DNA from: Phycisphaerales bacterium
GTDB taxonomy: Bacteria > Planctomycetota > Phycisphaerae > Tepidisphaerales > Tepidisphaeraceae
Assembly (NCBI GenBank): GCA_028291615.1
Contig: JAQGHM010000258.1
Coordinates: 1-42,888, forward strand
Reading direction: 5' to 3'
DNA length: 42,888 nucleotides
Below, in pieces: positions 1 through 7,705 of this stretch. Below the pieces are notes generated by a model that was not told the DNA's origin, searched no databases, and saw nothing but the letters and a program-made list of their open reading frames with translations. A program made the position numbers and the translations under genes. Position 1 is the first letter of the stretch. The number at the start of each line of letters is the position of its first letter.

Positions 1-20
1 CACCGGAAGCAGTAGCTATC

Positions 21-464
21 ATGCAAGACCTTCGGTCGATGGCCGATGCGAAGGCATGGCTTGATCACTACCGTCCGTTCGTCAAGCAGACCCCTCTGGA
101 GGCCATCCAGAACGGTCACAAGGCGATGGCGGAGGAAAATGCGACCGGAGCCAAGGGCGCGGAACGGCAACGCATCCTGGACGATATGAAGGCCACCAAG
201 AAACATCACGCCAAAGCCGTTGGCGTACTGGCGTCGGTCCTCGCGGCGGCGAAGAAATGGGAACGCGACAACAACGTTCCCCCGATCATCGGCGGCACCG
301 GAAAACAGAACCTACTGGCCACCCGAATCCGCTACTACGGCCACCTTCAATCCTTCGGCAACCTCGAAAACACCACGGCCCTCTATTGGATCGACGGCTA
401 CGCCGAGACCTTCCGCGACTTCGTTGACTCTCAGGTGGAGCAATCATGCACAATGATGGTCTAA
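21..464 (+). CDS. Hypothetical protein, phage-like region
   Basis: A 147-residue soluble protein that I do not recognise. It is rich in Lys, Ala and Asp/Glu, with a helical central part (residues 30-80) and no signal peptide or membrane segment. There is no in-frame stop between the window edge and the ATG at 21, so the true start may lie further upstream. No convincing ribosome binding site precedes the ATG. Its 3' end overlaps the next gene by 19 nt, which suggests a packed phage-type operon reading rightward. Function unknown. Confidence 0.55.
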   Translation: MQDLRSMADAKAWLDHYRPFVKQTPLEAIQNGHKAMAEENATGAKGAERQRILDDMKATKKHHAKAVGVLASVLAAAKKWERDNNVPPIIGGTGKQNLLATRIRYYGHLQSFGNLENTTALYWIDGYAETFRDFVDSQVEQSCTMMV

Positions 465-670
465 CGCTCGCCATGACAAAGACGACGGGCAAGGGGCAAG
501 TGGTGCGTTGTAGCGTCCTCGTCTCACCGGAAACGTTGGACTACGCCGATGACGGGGTGCTAACGTCCATGTTTCTCCGCAAGGTGAGGGACATGCAAGC
601 GAAGATAAAGTGGTACACCTGCCCATCCAACAGCACAGTGAAAAGCGGCTCATTGATGGAAGGGATTTAG
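446..670 (+). CDS. Small hypothetical protein, phage-like region
   Basis: A 74-residue protein of unknown function. The ATG at 446 has a good Shine-Dalgarno, AGGTGGAG at 433-440 with 5 nt spacing, located inside the end of the upstream gene. That supports this start over the internal Met at residue 10. The sequence is polar, with a short hydrophobic core (residues 18-33) and a Lys-rich C-terminal half. The 19-nt overlap with the gene before it and the short gap to the next suggest co-transcription. No family assignment is possible by eye. Confidence 0.5.
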   Translation: MHNDGLTLAMTKTTGKGQVVRCSVLVSPETLDYADDGVLTSMFLRKVRDMQAKIKWYTCPSNSTVKSGSLMEGI

Positions 671-694
671 CGGGGTCACTTTGAATAAGGGGGT

Positions 695-940
695 ATGGAT
701 AAACGCACTCCTGACAAGGCGGACATCGACCGCCTCGACGCAAAGCTCGACCAGATCAGCGAAGACCTGGTGGCGATCAAACACCTTGTCGTAGGCAACG
801 GCGACCCATCGAAGGGTCTGGTGTTGCGGCAGGACCGTCTGGAACAGACGGTGGCTCGCTGGAGCAAGTTGATCGGCATTGCGGTAGGGGCGGGGCTCCT
901 TTCGCTGGTGGGCGCGTTTTTCAAACTCGTAATGAAATAA
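695..940 (+). CDS. XhlA/holin-associated-like small membrane protein
   Basis: An 81-residue protein. Residues 1-50 are charged and predicted to be coiled coil (pattern around DIDRLDAKLDQISEDL), followed by one C-terminal membrane helix at about residues 56-79. This layout, an N-terminal coiled coil with a single C-terminal membrane anchor and a length of 70-90 residues, is typical of hemolysin XhlA-type proteins that accompany phage holins. The start follows AAGGGGG at 687-693. The stop codon overlaps the AAGGGG Shine-Dalgarno of the fibre gene. Position next to tail genes fits a lysis or tail accessory role. The family call is from architecture only; residue-level homology was not tested. 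Confidence 0.5.
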   Translation: MDKRTPDKADIDRLDAKLDQISEDLVAIKHLVVGNGDPSKGLVLRQDRLEQTVARWSKLIGIAVGAGLLSLVGAFFKLVMK

Positions 941-948
941 GGGGCAGC

Positions 949-3057
949 ATGTCATACACCGAAGGCACCTACAAAGGTCTGCCCGTTATCACTCCCGACC
1001 CAGCAGGTGGCGCGAGAATCCACAACGATGCTATCAAAGCCATCGGTGATAACCTTGAAACGCTCAATGCTGTGGGTGTCAGCGGCTACAGCGGATACTC
1101 TGGCTCGGGCCGATCTGGATACAGTGGTTTCAGCGGTCGAAGTGGCTGGAGCGGATTCAGCGGCGCAGACGGCCTACCCGCCACCTACACAATCAACTAC
1201 ACCCAAAATGGTGGCGGCGAGTGCGGAGGCAGCAGCTTTGCTACCGGCGTCAACGTCACTCTCGCCAAGGAATCGTCAACTCTCTGGCGATACGACGACG
1301 GCAACAACAACTTTGTAGAGATTCGCAGCGACGGCACTTATTGGCGTCTGCGGGTCGAGGACGTTCTCGGGTGCAATGGCGGCGGCTCTGACATCACATG
1401 GATCGCATCCATCATCAACGAAGGCGGGACGCCCAACCCATACCCACCCGTAGGGGCGAGCAACTGGACGGTTGAATCGGATAGCTGGGCAGCAGGTAGC
1501 GTCCTCAATCTCGTCACCAATGCCTACGTCGGTGCTTCCGGCGCAGCTGGAGCAAGTGGCTACAGCGGCTACAGCGGCAAGAGCGGCTTCTCGGGTTATA
1601 GCGGGTTCTCTGGCCGATCAGGTTTCAGTGGCTACAGCGGATCAGGCACCAGCGGCTATAGCGGTAAGAGCGGATTCTCGGGGTGGAGCGGAATCAGCGG
1701 CGCGACTGGCGCACCCGGGGCGGACGGTAGCACTGGTGTACAAATTCAGACCAACGGTTCATTCGTCGGCACTGAGGGCAAACTAAATCTAATCGCGGGA
1801 ACCGGGATCGACATTAGCGGCAGCGATACCCCGGGTGATGTAGTCAACGTCACGATCACCAGTACAGGTGGCGGTGGGAGCAGCGGCACTATCCTCGCCA
1901 GCAATAACGGCGTTTTGATTGCGACTGAATACGGCCTTGATTTCATCAACGGGACTGGCAGTACAGTCACAGTGGCGGACGTAGGCGGCGGCAACGCAAC
2001 TGTGAGAGTTGATGTCGATCTCTCTGGCGTAAGCGGATACGGTTCGCCTGGGGCGGACGGCGCAAGCGGCTTCTCGGGTCGATCAGGTTTCAGTGGCTAC
2101 AGCGGATCAGGCACCAGTGGCTACAGCGGCCGATCAGGTTATAGCGGCTACTCGGGATACTCTGGTGCAACGCCCAGCCTAACGGGTTATGCGCAGTTGT
2201 CCGGAGCAGCGTTTGCGGGAACCACATCGGTTGGATACAACGGTGATAATTTAGTCAGTGTCGCCAGCAATAACGGAAATGCGGCAGGTTTACAGTTCTT
2301 GTCCATTGGATACCGGGCTGGCTACATCATTCAAAACTCTGCGGGAATGTTCTTCTTAGAAGACGGCGGCGCGGTATCTGCTGGTCCATTTGATCCGACC
2401 ACTCTACAGGCGGCTTGCGCGTTCAAGGTCGCTTCGAAAAACGTCACGTATTACGGTTCGCTCGGTGCTGGTGCTCTTGACGTTAGCGGTACAGGCCATC
2501 GCCATCTGAGTGCCTGCTCGACAAACAGCAATTCCGCTGTATTAGATTTGGGTTGTGTTGGCGTTCGCGGGGGAGTAGTTGCGATTTGTGACGACGCCCA
2601 AATGTATTTCGGCAACCACACCGGGCTTGCCGATTACAACACTGCTACCATCGCAGCGGCGGCTCAACTGGTTATCAACAGCGGAGGCGTAGTCGAATGC
2701 CGTAGCGGCCTCAAAGTCACCGGGGACATCGCTCATGGCGCATACAAGGTAGATAAAGACATTACCCTCACCGATGGCTCGACGACCACCTGGGATCAGT
2801 CGTTAGGTGATAGGGCAAGTTGGACAGTCGGCGGGGCTCGCACCTTGGCGTTTAGCAATGCTCGCGCCGGTACGTTCATTCTACGCCTGATCCAAGACGG
2901 CACCGGCTCTCGTACTGTCACTTGGCCCGCATCGGTCAAGTGGCCAGCAGGTTCGGCTCCGACGCTATCAACAGCAATTGGCGCGGTAGACATCGTATCG
3001 CTCTATTCGCCGAACGGCACGACGTTCTATGCCGTCTGGAACGGAGCGTTCGCGTAA
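949..3057 (+). CDS. Collagen-like phage tail fibre/structural protein
   Basis: A 702-residue protein with three collagen-like blocks at about residues 43-75, 195-262 and 360-410. The triplets are Gly-X-Ser, with X mostly Tyr, Phe, Lys, Arg or Trp, and are broken at intervals by the five-residue unit GSGTS or GSGRS. The blocks separate Gly/Ser/Thr-rich beta-type domains. The C-terminal part (about residues 600-702) has the pattern common in phage fibre ends, with the TFILRLIQDGTGSRTVTWP stretch. Collagen-like fibres occur in many phage tails, where they form trimers. There is no signal peptide. The start has AAGGGG at 939-944 about 5 nt upstream. The stop TAA shares its last A with the ATG of the next gene. 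The role in host binding is inferred from architecture and context. Confidence 0.75.
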   Translation: MSYTEGTYKGLPVITPDPAGGARIHNDAIKAIGDNLETLNAVGVSGYSGYSGSGRSGYSGFSGRSGWSGFSGADGLPATYTINYTQNGGGECGGSSFATGVNVTLAKESSTLWRYDDGNNNFVEIRSDGTYWRLRVEDVLGCNGGGSDITWIASIINEGGTPNPYPPVGASNWTVESDSWAAGSVLNLVTNAYVGASGAAGASGYSGYSGKSGFSGYSGFSGRSGFSGYSGSGTSGYSGKSGFSGWSGISGATGAPGADGSTGVQIQTNGSFVGTEGKLNLIAGTGIDISGSDTPGDVVNVTITSTGGGGSSGTILASNNGVLIATEYGLDFINGTGSTVTVADVGGGNATVRVDVDLSGVSGYGSPGADGASGFSGRSGFSGYSGSGTSGYSGRSGYSGYSGYSGATPSLTGYAQLSGAAFAGTTSVGYNGDNLVSVASNNGNAAGLQFLSIGYRAGYIIQNSAGMFFLEDGGAVSAGPFDPTTLQAACAFKVASKNVTYYGSLGAGALDVSGTGHRHLSACSTNSNSAVLDLGCVGVRGGVVAICDDAQMYFGNHTGLADYNTATIAAAAQLVINSGGVVECRSGLKVTGDIAHGAYKVDKDITLTDGSTTTWDQSLGDRASWTVGGARTLAFSNARAGTFILRLIQDGTGSRTVTWPASVKWPAGSAPTLSTAIGAVDIVSLYSPNGTTFYAVWNGAFA
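1615..1652 (+). repeat. 38-nt direct repeat, copy 1 (collagen-like coding)
   Basis: A 38-nt stretch beginning CGATCAGGTTTCAGTGGC that recurs without mismatch at 2080-2117, encoding the GFSGYSGSGTS part of the collagen-like blocks. Identity at silent positions suggests recent duplication or gene conversion between blocks, since other triplets in the gene use varied codons. Confidence 0.8.
2080..2117 (+). repeat. 38-nt direct repeat, copy 2 (collagen-like coding)
   Basis: Second exact copy of the 38-nt unit at 1615-1652, in the third collagen-like block and in the same reading frame. The two copies are 465 nt apart, so recombination between them would delete 465 nt (155 codons) in frame and shorten the fibre. 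Confidence 0.8.
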
Positions 3058-3641
3058 TGTTTACACTGCCTTTTGGATTCAATAAGCCAGTAGTCAGTGG
3101 CGGCGGTGGCAGCGGAAACGCGGCTACTTATTTAGCAAAAGATACCACAACCCAAGGCAACTGGGTTGGTGTTTACGGTGCGGACGGCTACTGGATTGAA
3201 CAAGGTTATAGCGCGACTAATACAAGTATGCAGTCGCTACCTGCCTACGTCACCCGATGTGATTGGGGCGGTACTGCTTTGGGGTATGACTGGGCCACTG
3301 AATCAAACGCACGGTCGCTTACTAAACCAGACGGCATAACGACGACTCGACAAGCAGTGACGTTTTATGGCCCCGGCTCGACCTGTACGTTGAGTGTGAC
3401 GTTTACGGCTCTCAAGAAAATCAGAATCTATAACGGCATCTACGACGGTGGCCGAGTCATTGCTTTCGCCGTAAAAGACAGAGACACCGGCGCGACGTTG
3501 AACAGTCAAACGGAAGACGCAACGGAAGCGGCTAACGGTGTCTGGTACAGCTACAGCATTATCGGAAACATTGATTTCGTTTACACCCTCATCAGCGGTG
3601 GCAACTGCACAGCGGCCTCGGGTATTTTCTTTGACCCCTGA
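3057..3641 (+). CDS. Putative fibre/structural protein, GNWVGVYGADGYW motif
   Basis: A 194-residue protein starting at the ATG that shares its A with the stop of the fibre gene (TAATG), which implies translational coupling. An upstream in-frame extension to 2922 exists but would run inside the fibre gene and is rejected. The protein is beta-rich, with a Gly-rich linker at residues 15-22 followed by TTQGNWVGVYGADGYWI. That motif type recurs in large secreted and structural proteins of planctomycetes and relatives; this is recollection of the pattern, not a search. The C-terminal half (FTALKKIRIYNGIYDGG) looks like a beta-sandwich. It could be a tail tip or fibre-associated domain. Function not established. 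Confidence 0.55.
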   Translation: MFTLPFGFNKPVVSGGGGSGNAATYLAKDTTTQGNWVGVYGADGYWIEQGYSATNTSMQSLPAYVTRCDWGGTALGYDWATESNARSLTKPDGITTTRQAVTFYGPGSTCTLSVTFTALKKIRIYNGIYDGGRVIAFAVKDRDTGATLNSQTEDATEAANGVWYSYSIIGNIDFVYTLISGGNCTAASGIFFDP

Positions 3642-3644
3642 TCT

Positions 3645-4403
3645 ATGCTCCACTCCGTCATCATCGCCTACCGCAACCGCGTCGAAAACCTTCGGGTGCT
3701 GCTCGACTGCTTTACCAACTGTGTCGAATGGGGCTTGGTAGAGATTGTGATTGTCGATCTCAACTCGGGCTACCAGTCGGCGGTCCTGATCGACACCTAC
3801 CGCGACCGGCTCAACCTGCGCCACCATTTACTGCCCTACTCAGGAACGTTCCACAAGACGATGGCACTCAACTACGGGATCGCCCAGGCGCAGGGCGGCA
3901 TCATCACTATCCATGACGTTGATATTCTCCCTCCCCCCGACTTCTTCACCAATATCCATAGCTTCTTCGCCAACCCCGCGAACCACCAGAAGAAGCTCGC
4001 CCGGGATGTGAACCTGCTGGATACCCACCAGACGGCCCAGGTGCTCGCACAGACCTACGAGCAGTATTCTCAGTGGTTATTCACTCTGGACGCCGCCAAC
4101 AAGGCGGCAATGACCTACAACGGCAAGGTGCTGGGGTGTTCTCAAATCTCCATGCCCAAAGAGAACTTCACCAAAGTAGGCGGGTACGATGAGGGCTTTG
4201 TGGGATACGGGTTTGAGGACTACGAATTCAATCTCCGGTGTCACAACCTTTACGGCGATGCAGTAGTACAGGGTTCACTCTGGCACCTCTACCACTCTCG
4301 GGAAGCTGATTGGCAGAACAGCGAAGCCATGCGCGCAACGACTGAGCGGTTCCAGGCGGCAGAGCAAAACGGCTTCACATCGTTATTGCCTATCAGTGCA
4401 TAA
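3645..4403 (+). CDS. Glycosyltransferase, GT-A fold with Glyco_transf_7C-type C-terminus
   Basis: A 252-residue family-2-like glycosyltransferase. It shows the N-terminal nucleotide-binding beta strand (SVIIAYRNR, residues 4-12), a DXD-type metal site in IHDVDILPPP (about residues 89-98) and the C-terminal block GYDEGFVGYGFEDYEFNLR, typical of the galactosyltransferase-like C-terminal domain (the ED pair is the likely base region). There is no membrane segment, so it should act in the cytoplasm on a nucleotide-sugar donor. It starts 3 nt after the preceding stop and closes the block of structural genes, which suggests it modifies a phage product, perhaps the Ser-rich fibre, or host surface glycans. 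The acceptor is unknown. Confidence 0.75.
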   Translation: MLHSVIIAYRNRVENLRVLLDCFTNCVEWGLVEIVIVDLNSGYQSAVLIDTYRDRLNLRHHLLPYSGTFHKTMALNYGIAQAQGGIITIHDVDILPPPDFFTNIHSFFANPANHQKKLARDVNLLDTHQTAQVLAQTYEQYSQWLFTLDAANKAAMTYNGKVLGCSQISMPKENFTKVGGYDEGFVGYGFEDYEFNLRCHNLYGDAVVQGSLWHLYHSREADWQNSEAMRATTERFQAAEQNGFTSLLPISA

Positions 4404-4422
4404 CTCAGTATCTTCCCGCCCT

Positions 4423-4830
4423 ATGGCAAAGAAACAGTTCGACCTCACGACCCTTCTCGACCCCACTGACATCATCCGGCGGCTGCAAAAGCGGCGCGAC
4501 GAATTGATGTCCGAAGTAGACCTTATTGACGGTGAAATCGTTCGTTTCGGAGGGGGCATCGTAGGACGTAAACCCCCCAAGGGGACAAAGATCGGGAAGC
4601 CAAAGGGTAAGAGGCGGGTTAAGCGAACCGCTGATCAACTCATTGCCCACGCGCAGCAGATTGTGGAGTTTATCAAGGCGGCGGGTAAAGAGGGCGTCAG
4701 CGGAAAAGACATCAACGCCAAGTTCGATGGGGTCAATCCAAGTGCGAAGCAATTCTTGAAGACCCATGCCCCCGACACCAAAATCAAGACGAGTGGGAAG
4801 CGGGCCGCAATGCGGTATGTGATCGGGTAA
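4423..4830 (+). CDS. Hypothetical basic protein, coiled coil plus winged-helix-like end
   Basis: A 135-residue, Lys-rich protein. Residues 10-40 form a probable coiled coil (IIRRLQKRRDELMSEVDLI), residues 45-65 are a Lys/Gly/Pro-rich linker, and residues 70-135 look like a small helix-turn-helix or winged-helix unit (ADQLIAHAQQIVEFIKAAG, then GKDINAKF). A nucleic-acid-binding role is plausible, but the family is not recognised. A GTG at 4396 overlapping the upstream stop would add 9 residues; neither start has a clear Shine-Dalgarno. It faces the restriction gene tail to tail with a 12-nt gap. Confidence 0.55.
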   Translation: MAKKQFDLTTLLDPTDIIRRLQKRRDELMSEVDLIDGEIVRFGGGIVGRKPPKGTKIGKPKGKRRVKRTADQLIAHAQQIVEFIKAAGKEGVSGKDINAKFDGVNPSAKQFLKTHAPDTKIKTSGKRAAMRYVIG

Positions 4831-4842
4831 AGGCGGATTGAC

Positions 4843-5763
4843 CTATTTTGTGGATTTCGTTTTAGCAATCCAATCAATCATTGCGGCCAGATCATGTTCC
4901 CAAAAGAGGGTCAGGTTTTTGTCCTGCGCGTCGATGAGGTTGTGAAGTTTGTAGACGCCGCTTAAAACGGCCGCTGGCACCACCTGGTCGCGTCCAAAAG
5001 CTTCGATCCACTTCATCGCCTTGACGGCCGCATCATTATTCAAACGTTTTACGGAGTTTGTTGAGGAGTTGGAGACCTTGCATTCAATCGGCATGATGCG
5101 GTTATCCCACAGGCAGACGACGAAATCCGCTTTCCTTCGACCTAAAAGCGACTCTCGGCAAAACTCCCCTGGCTTCGGTGCATCTGCGAAGGTCTGCACT
5201 CTCCGGTTGGCGACTCGCTGAAACTGGGACGCGATGAGCGCATCGTCAACTTCCTGCTCTTGATCCTCTTTGGCTTTTGTCCTGCGAAGTGTCGCCAACT
5301 TTTGGCTCGCCATGAGCGCGGCGGTCGCCATCACGGCATTGTTTCGTTCCTGTTCGTCTGCTTCGCGGCCATCAACTAACCAAGGGAAGCGACGGCGATC
5401 AATCGTCGCCCTCACAAACGCCATGATCCGATTCACGGCTTTGGGATTCGCTTTTAGATAGACCTTATTGAACGACTCGACCTCCGCGACAATGTTCAAA
5501 TCGTCCTTCGATACGGGTGGACCAGTTAGATAACGGAGGGCTTGGAACAGCGGTTTTTTAGTGACGACTTCAAATCCCTGATTGTCGAGGTCAGTAAGAT
5601 CGACCGTCAGTTCCAGCAGGTCCGCCACCTCCCCCTGATAATCGTCCATGTACTGGTGGTAAAGGTCGGGGTCTTCCTTGAGGCGTTTCTCTCGGAAGTT
5701 CTCCTCCGCTTTGTCTCGACCGTCACGAAGTGCTTCGTCAGATTGTATTGGCTGAGCTAACAT
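4843..5763 (-). CDS. XamI-like type II restriction endonuclease
   Basis: A 306-residue protein resembling the XamI restriction endonuclease family (XamI itself cuts GTCGAC; specificity here is untested). A PD-(D/E)XK nuclease core is visible as Asp213 in KADFVVCLW, then Glu227-x-Lys229 in IECKVSNSSTNSVKR. The N-terminal half is helical. The reading frame extends upstream to 5826, but the ATG at 5763 fits best. It overlaps the end of the methyltransferase gene by 26 nt, the usual coupling of such pairs with methylase first. The endonuclease cleaves unmethylated invading DNA. Located within 3 kb of the element's end, it is likely cargo. Confidence 0.8.
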   Translation of the reverse strand: MLAQPIQSDEALRDGRDKAEENFREKRLKEDPDLYHQYMDDYQGEVADLLELTVDLTDLDNQGFEVVTKKPLFQALRYLTGPPVSKDDLNIVAEVESFNKVYLKANPKAVNRIMAFVRATIDRRRFPWLVDGREADEQERNNAVMATAALMASQKLATLRRTKAKEDQEQEVDDALIASQFQRVANRRVQTFADAPKPGEFCRESLLGRRKADFVVCLWDNRIMPIECKVSNSSTNSVKRLNNDAAVKAMKWIEAFGRDQVVPAAVLSGVYKLHNLIDAQDKNLTLFWEHDLAAMIDWIAKTKSTK

Positions 5764-7366
5764 CAAACCCCTGCCGCAGCAGTTCGAGTCCAGGAACGGC
5801 GAACCGTTCCAACTCGCGGGGTTCATACTTGATGAGTCCCCCTGCGTAGGTTCGCCCGTCCCTTATATTTACCGCGCGGGATAGGTATCGCACAAGTGCA
5901 GCGAGAAGTGATTTGGCTATGTTTTCGCGGGGGTAAATGCCATGGGCGATGTTGATGTGCCTCGCGTCTACGTCATTATGCACGAATGCCGGAGGGCGGC
6001 GCGCCATATAGGTGCATAGGATTGGAGCAGGTTTGCGAAGGCCAACTGACCACCACGCACGCCGGTTCTTCGCGGTCCAGCTCAAATGTGCACCGAGTTG
6101 CTTGGCCGCAACAAGAAAACGGCTGACCGCCTTCCGATCTTCGCTTTCAAGTTGGTCAAGTTCGGTGGGGATGTCGATGACTCGCCGCAGCCTTGAAGCG
6201 TCCACCAAGGTTGTGCCGGCTTGGATCAGTTCCTTTGCCTTTGTCACGCTTGGGAACAGTACCGCATCCGGGAGGTAAGCACTATGCTCCCCAGAAATCC
6301 AAATGCCATTGGCTCCAGTCACTTGTCCACGATGGACGCGGCAGAGTTCACCCAGTTCGACGAAACCATTGGGGACTTCACGCCGTTCTTTCGTCAGGTA
6401 GGACCAGCGTTGCTCGGATTCCAGCCGTTTTCTGCCTATACGAGTGCCGGCTTTGTTCTTGTTCAATTCCTCAACTGATTTCACGCGGCTAAACAGAATG
6501 CTCGCAGGTTTGCTCTGAACCTCGAATGTGGTAATCGCCCCGGTAGTCATCGCGTCCGCAAATGGCATTGCTTCCGGTTCGACTACAGTGATGGTCTTGC
6601 AGCCCAAGCCGCCGACGAGCAGTGATCGGACGAGACTGCCGTAGTTTACGTCAAGCCACTCTGCGGAAGTAATGAAGACGCCATGATCCTTTTTCTTGGC
6701 TTTGAGGAGCGTTGCCAAAAAGAAATAGACGTGCAATCCCGCCAGCGCACTCGCGGTCAGACCCATCTTGGCTGATTTCTCGACAAGCCAACGCTTCCAA
6801 ACGGATTCAACCAAGTGATGGCGAACATAGGGGGGGTTGCCGATGAACAGAGTCGCGCCCTTATGGGTCGGAAGTTCGATGGTACGATAATCCGCCAGTG
6901 ACACCGTTGATCGTTCAGCAAGGCCAGCAGCGGCAAGGTGGCCGCGAGCGATGATGGCGGCTACGGGATCAACTTCAATTCCGACCAGATTGGCGCGCGT
7001 AAAAAAACGTCCGGCCTCAACGAGAAAACGAGCGGAGCCAACTCCTGGATCAACCACACGCGAAGGATCGCAAGCATCGGCCGCACGTTGAACCATCGAG
7101 CGGACAATAGCGAGGGGGGTGTAAACTGCCCCTGCGGGGCGACGTTCCAATGGCGAACGTAGGGAGCAGAAGGTGCTACCCAGCGGATCATCACCTGCTT
7201 CAATTAGCCGCTTCGCCTCGTCAATTTCTTGCGGTTTTAGTTCCGGAAGATTGTTGAGGTAGAGGGACTCCTCCAGCGACCACCCGCCAACCCGTGAAGC
7301 TCCCAAGCCAACCGCGAGGGCGAGCAAACGCGCTTCGGCGTCATTACAGGGCGTCCTCATCCGCAT
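5738..7366 (-). CDS. N6-adenine DNA methyltransferase, partner of XamI-like endonuclease
   Basis: A 542-residue class I methyltransferase. SAM-binding motif I appears as VVDPGVGSARFL (residues 104-115), an acidic residue ends the next strand (GIEVDP), and the catalytic motif IV is NPPY (177-180), the signature of N6-adenine or N4-cytosine methylases. The preceding AGAVYTP (residues 78-84) is the usual motif X region of this N6-adenine group. The large C-terminal half should hold the target-recognition domain. Frame-open sequence continues to a TTG at 7399; the ATGs at 7366 and 7360 are more plausible. It protects host DNA from the overlapping downstream endonuclease gene. Both read leftward, opposite to the phage genes. 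Confidence 0.82.
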   Translation of the reverse strand: MRMRTPCNDAEARLLALAVGLGASRVGGWSLEESLYLNNLPELKPQEIDEAKRLIEAGDDPLGSTFCSLRSPLERRPAGAVYTPLAIVRSMVQRAADACDPSRVVDPGVGSARFLVEAGRFFTRANLVGIEVDPVAAIIARGHLAAAGLAERSTVSLADYRTIELPTHKGATLFIGNPPYVRHHLVESVWKRWLVEKSAKMGLTASALAGLHVYFFLATLLKAKKKDHGVFITSAEWLDVNYGSLVRSLLVGGLGCKTITVVEPEAMPFADAMTTGAITTFEVQSKPASILFSRVKSVEELNKNKAGTRIGRKRLESEQRWSYLTKERREVPNGFVELGELCRVHRGQVTGANGIWISGEHSAYLPDAVLFPSVTKAKELIQAGTTLVDASRLRRVIDIPTELDQLESEDRKAVSRFLVAAKQLGAHLSWTAKNRRAWWSVGLRKPAPILCTYMARRPPAFVHNDVDARHINIAHGIYPRENIAKSLLAALVRYLSRAVNIRDGRTYAGGLIKYEPRELERFAVPGLELLRQGFDVSSANTI

Positions 7367-7399
7367 ACAATTATTACCACGGCTGGGGTAGTTAGGCAA

Positions 7400-7656
7400 C
7401 GGTCCTGCCCAAGATAATGTAGGGCGGTCAAACCGGCTTTACTATAGATAATCGGGTGGTGAGGTCGTCGAGGGTTAGCTATCTCCGGCGACAAGCGGTC
7501 CCCAAACTTGAGCGCGAAGCCGCCGTGAAAGTCCGCGTAGCCAAAAACGCCCCCGCTGTTCAGGTCTCAATTCAACCCCGAGTATCCTATTTCCGCCCCA
7601 ATAAGCAGGTGGCGGCTGTGTAAATCTGCGTTTTTAGCGTTCTGTGGAAGTCAGGC
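7400..7656. other. Gene-free end of the element
   Basis: About 257 nt between the methyltransferase gene and the tRNA fragment. Short open frames crossing it have no family-like features. The stretch probably holds the promoter of the leftward restriction-modification genes and the right attachment-site arm. No clear -35/-10 pair or hairpin stands out. Confidence 0.4.
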
Positions 7657-7702
7657 GAGTTTTCCAAACTCCAGGTCATCGGTTCGAACCCGTTCGCCCG
7701 CT
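7657..7702 (+). pseudogene. 3' fragment of tRNA-Gly(TCC), putative attachment site
   Basis: The sequence folds as the 3' half of a tRNA. The anticodon stem GAGT/ACTC encloses loop TTTCCAA (anticodon TCC, Gly), followed by variable loop AGGTC, a T-arm with loop TTCGAAC (7683-7689; one T-T mismatch in the stem), acceptor strand CGCCCGC (7695-7701) and discriminator T. CGCCCGCT is the standard acceptor end of bacterial tRNA-Gly. Upstream there is no D-arm or matching GCGGGCG 5' acceptor strand, so this is not a complete gene. This is the expected product of integration within the anticodon-to-3'-end part of a tRNA gene. The next chromosomal gene stops 4 nt further on. Confidence 0.8.
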
Positions 7703-7705
7703 TTT

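Larger units (their letters stand above)
1..7702. mobile_element. Right end of an integrated phage-like element
   Basis: The stretch carries phage-type genes (small coiled-coil/membrane protein, collagen-like fibre, second structural protein) and a restriction-modification pair, and ends exactly at a 3' tRNA-Gly fragment (7657-7702). From 7706 onward the genes are ordinary chromosomal ones with higher GC. A phage integrating at the 3' part of a tRNA gene leaves the rebuilt tRNA at one end and a 3' fragment at the other; the fragment's orientation places the element to its left, which agrees with the gene content. No integrase, capsid, portal or terminase gene is in the window, so only part of the element is seen. 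It could also be a satellite or a degraded prophage. Confidence 0.65.

Noticed and set aside
1081-2175. CRISPR-like repeat array
   Set aside because: The short repeats are in-frame codons for Gly-X-Ser triplets, uneven in spacing and without unique spacers.
7580-7702. A complete tRNA gene at this location
   Set aside because: The T-arm, anticodon loop and acceptor 3' strand fit tRNA-Gly, but no D-arm and no 5' acceptor strand GCGGGCG exist upstream.
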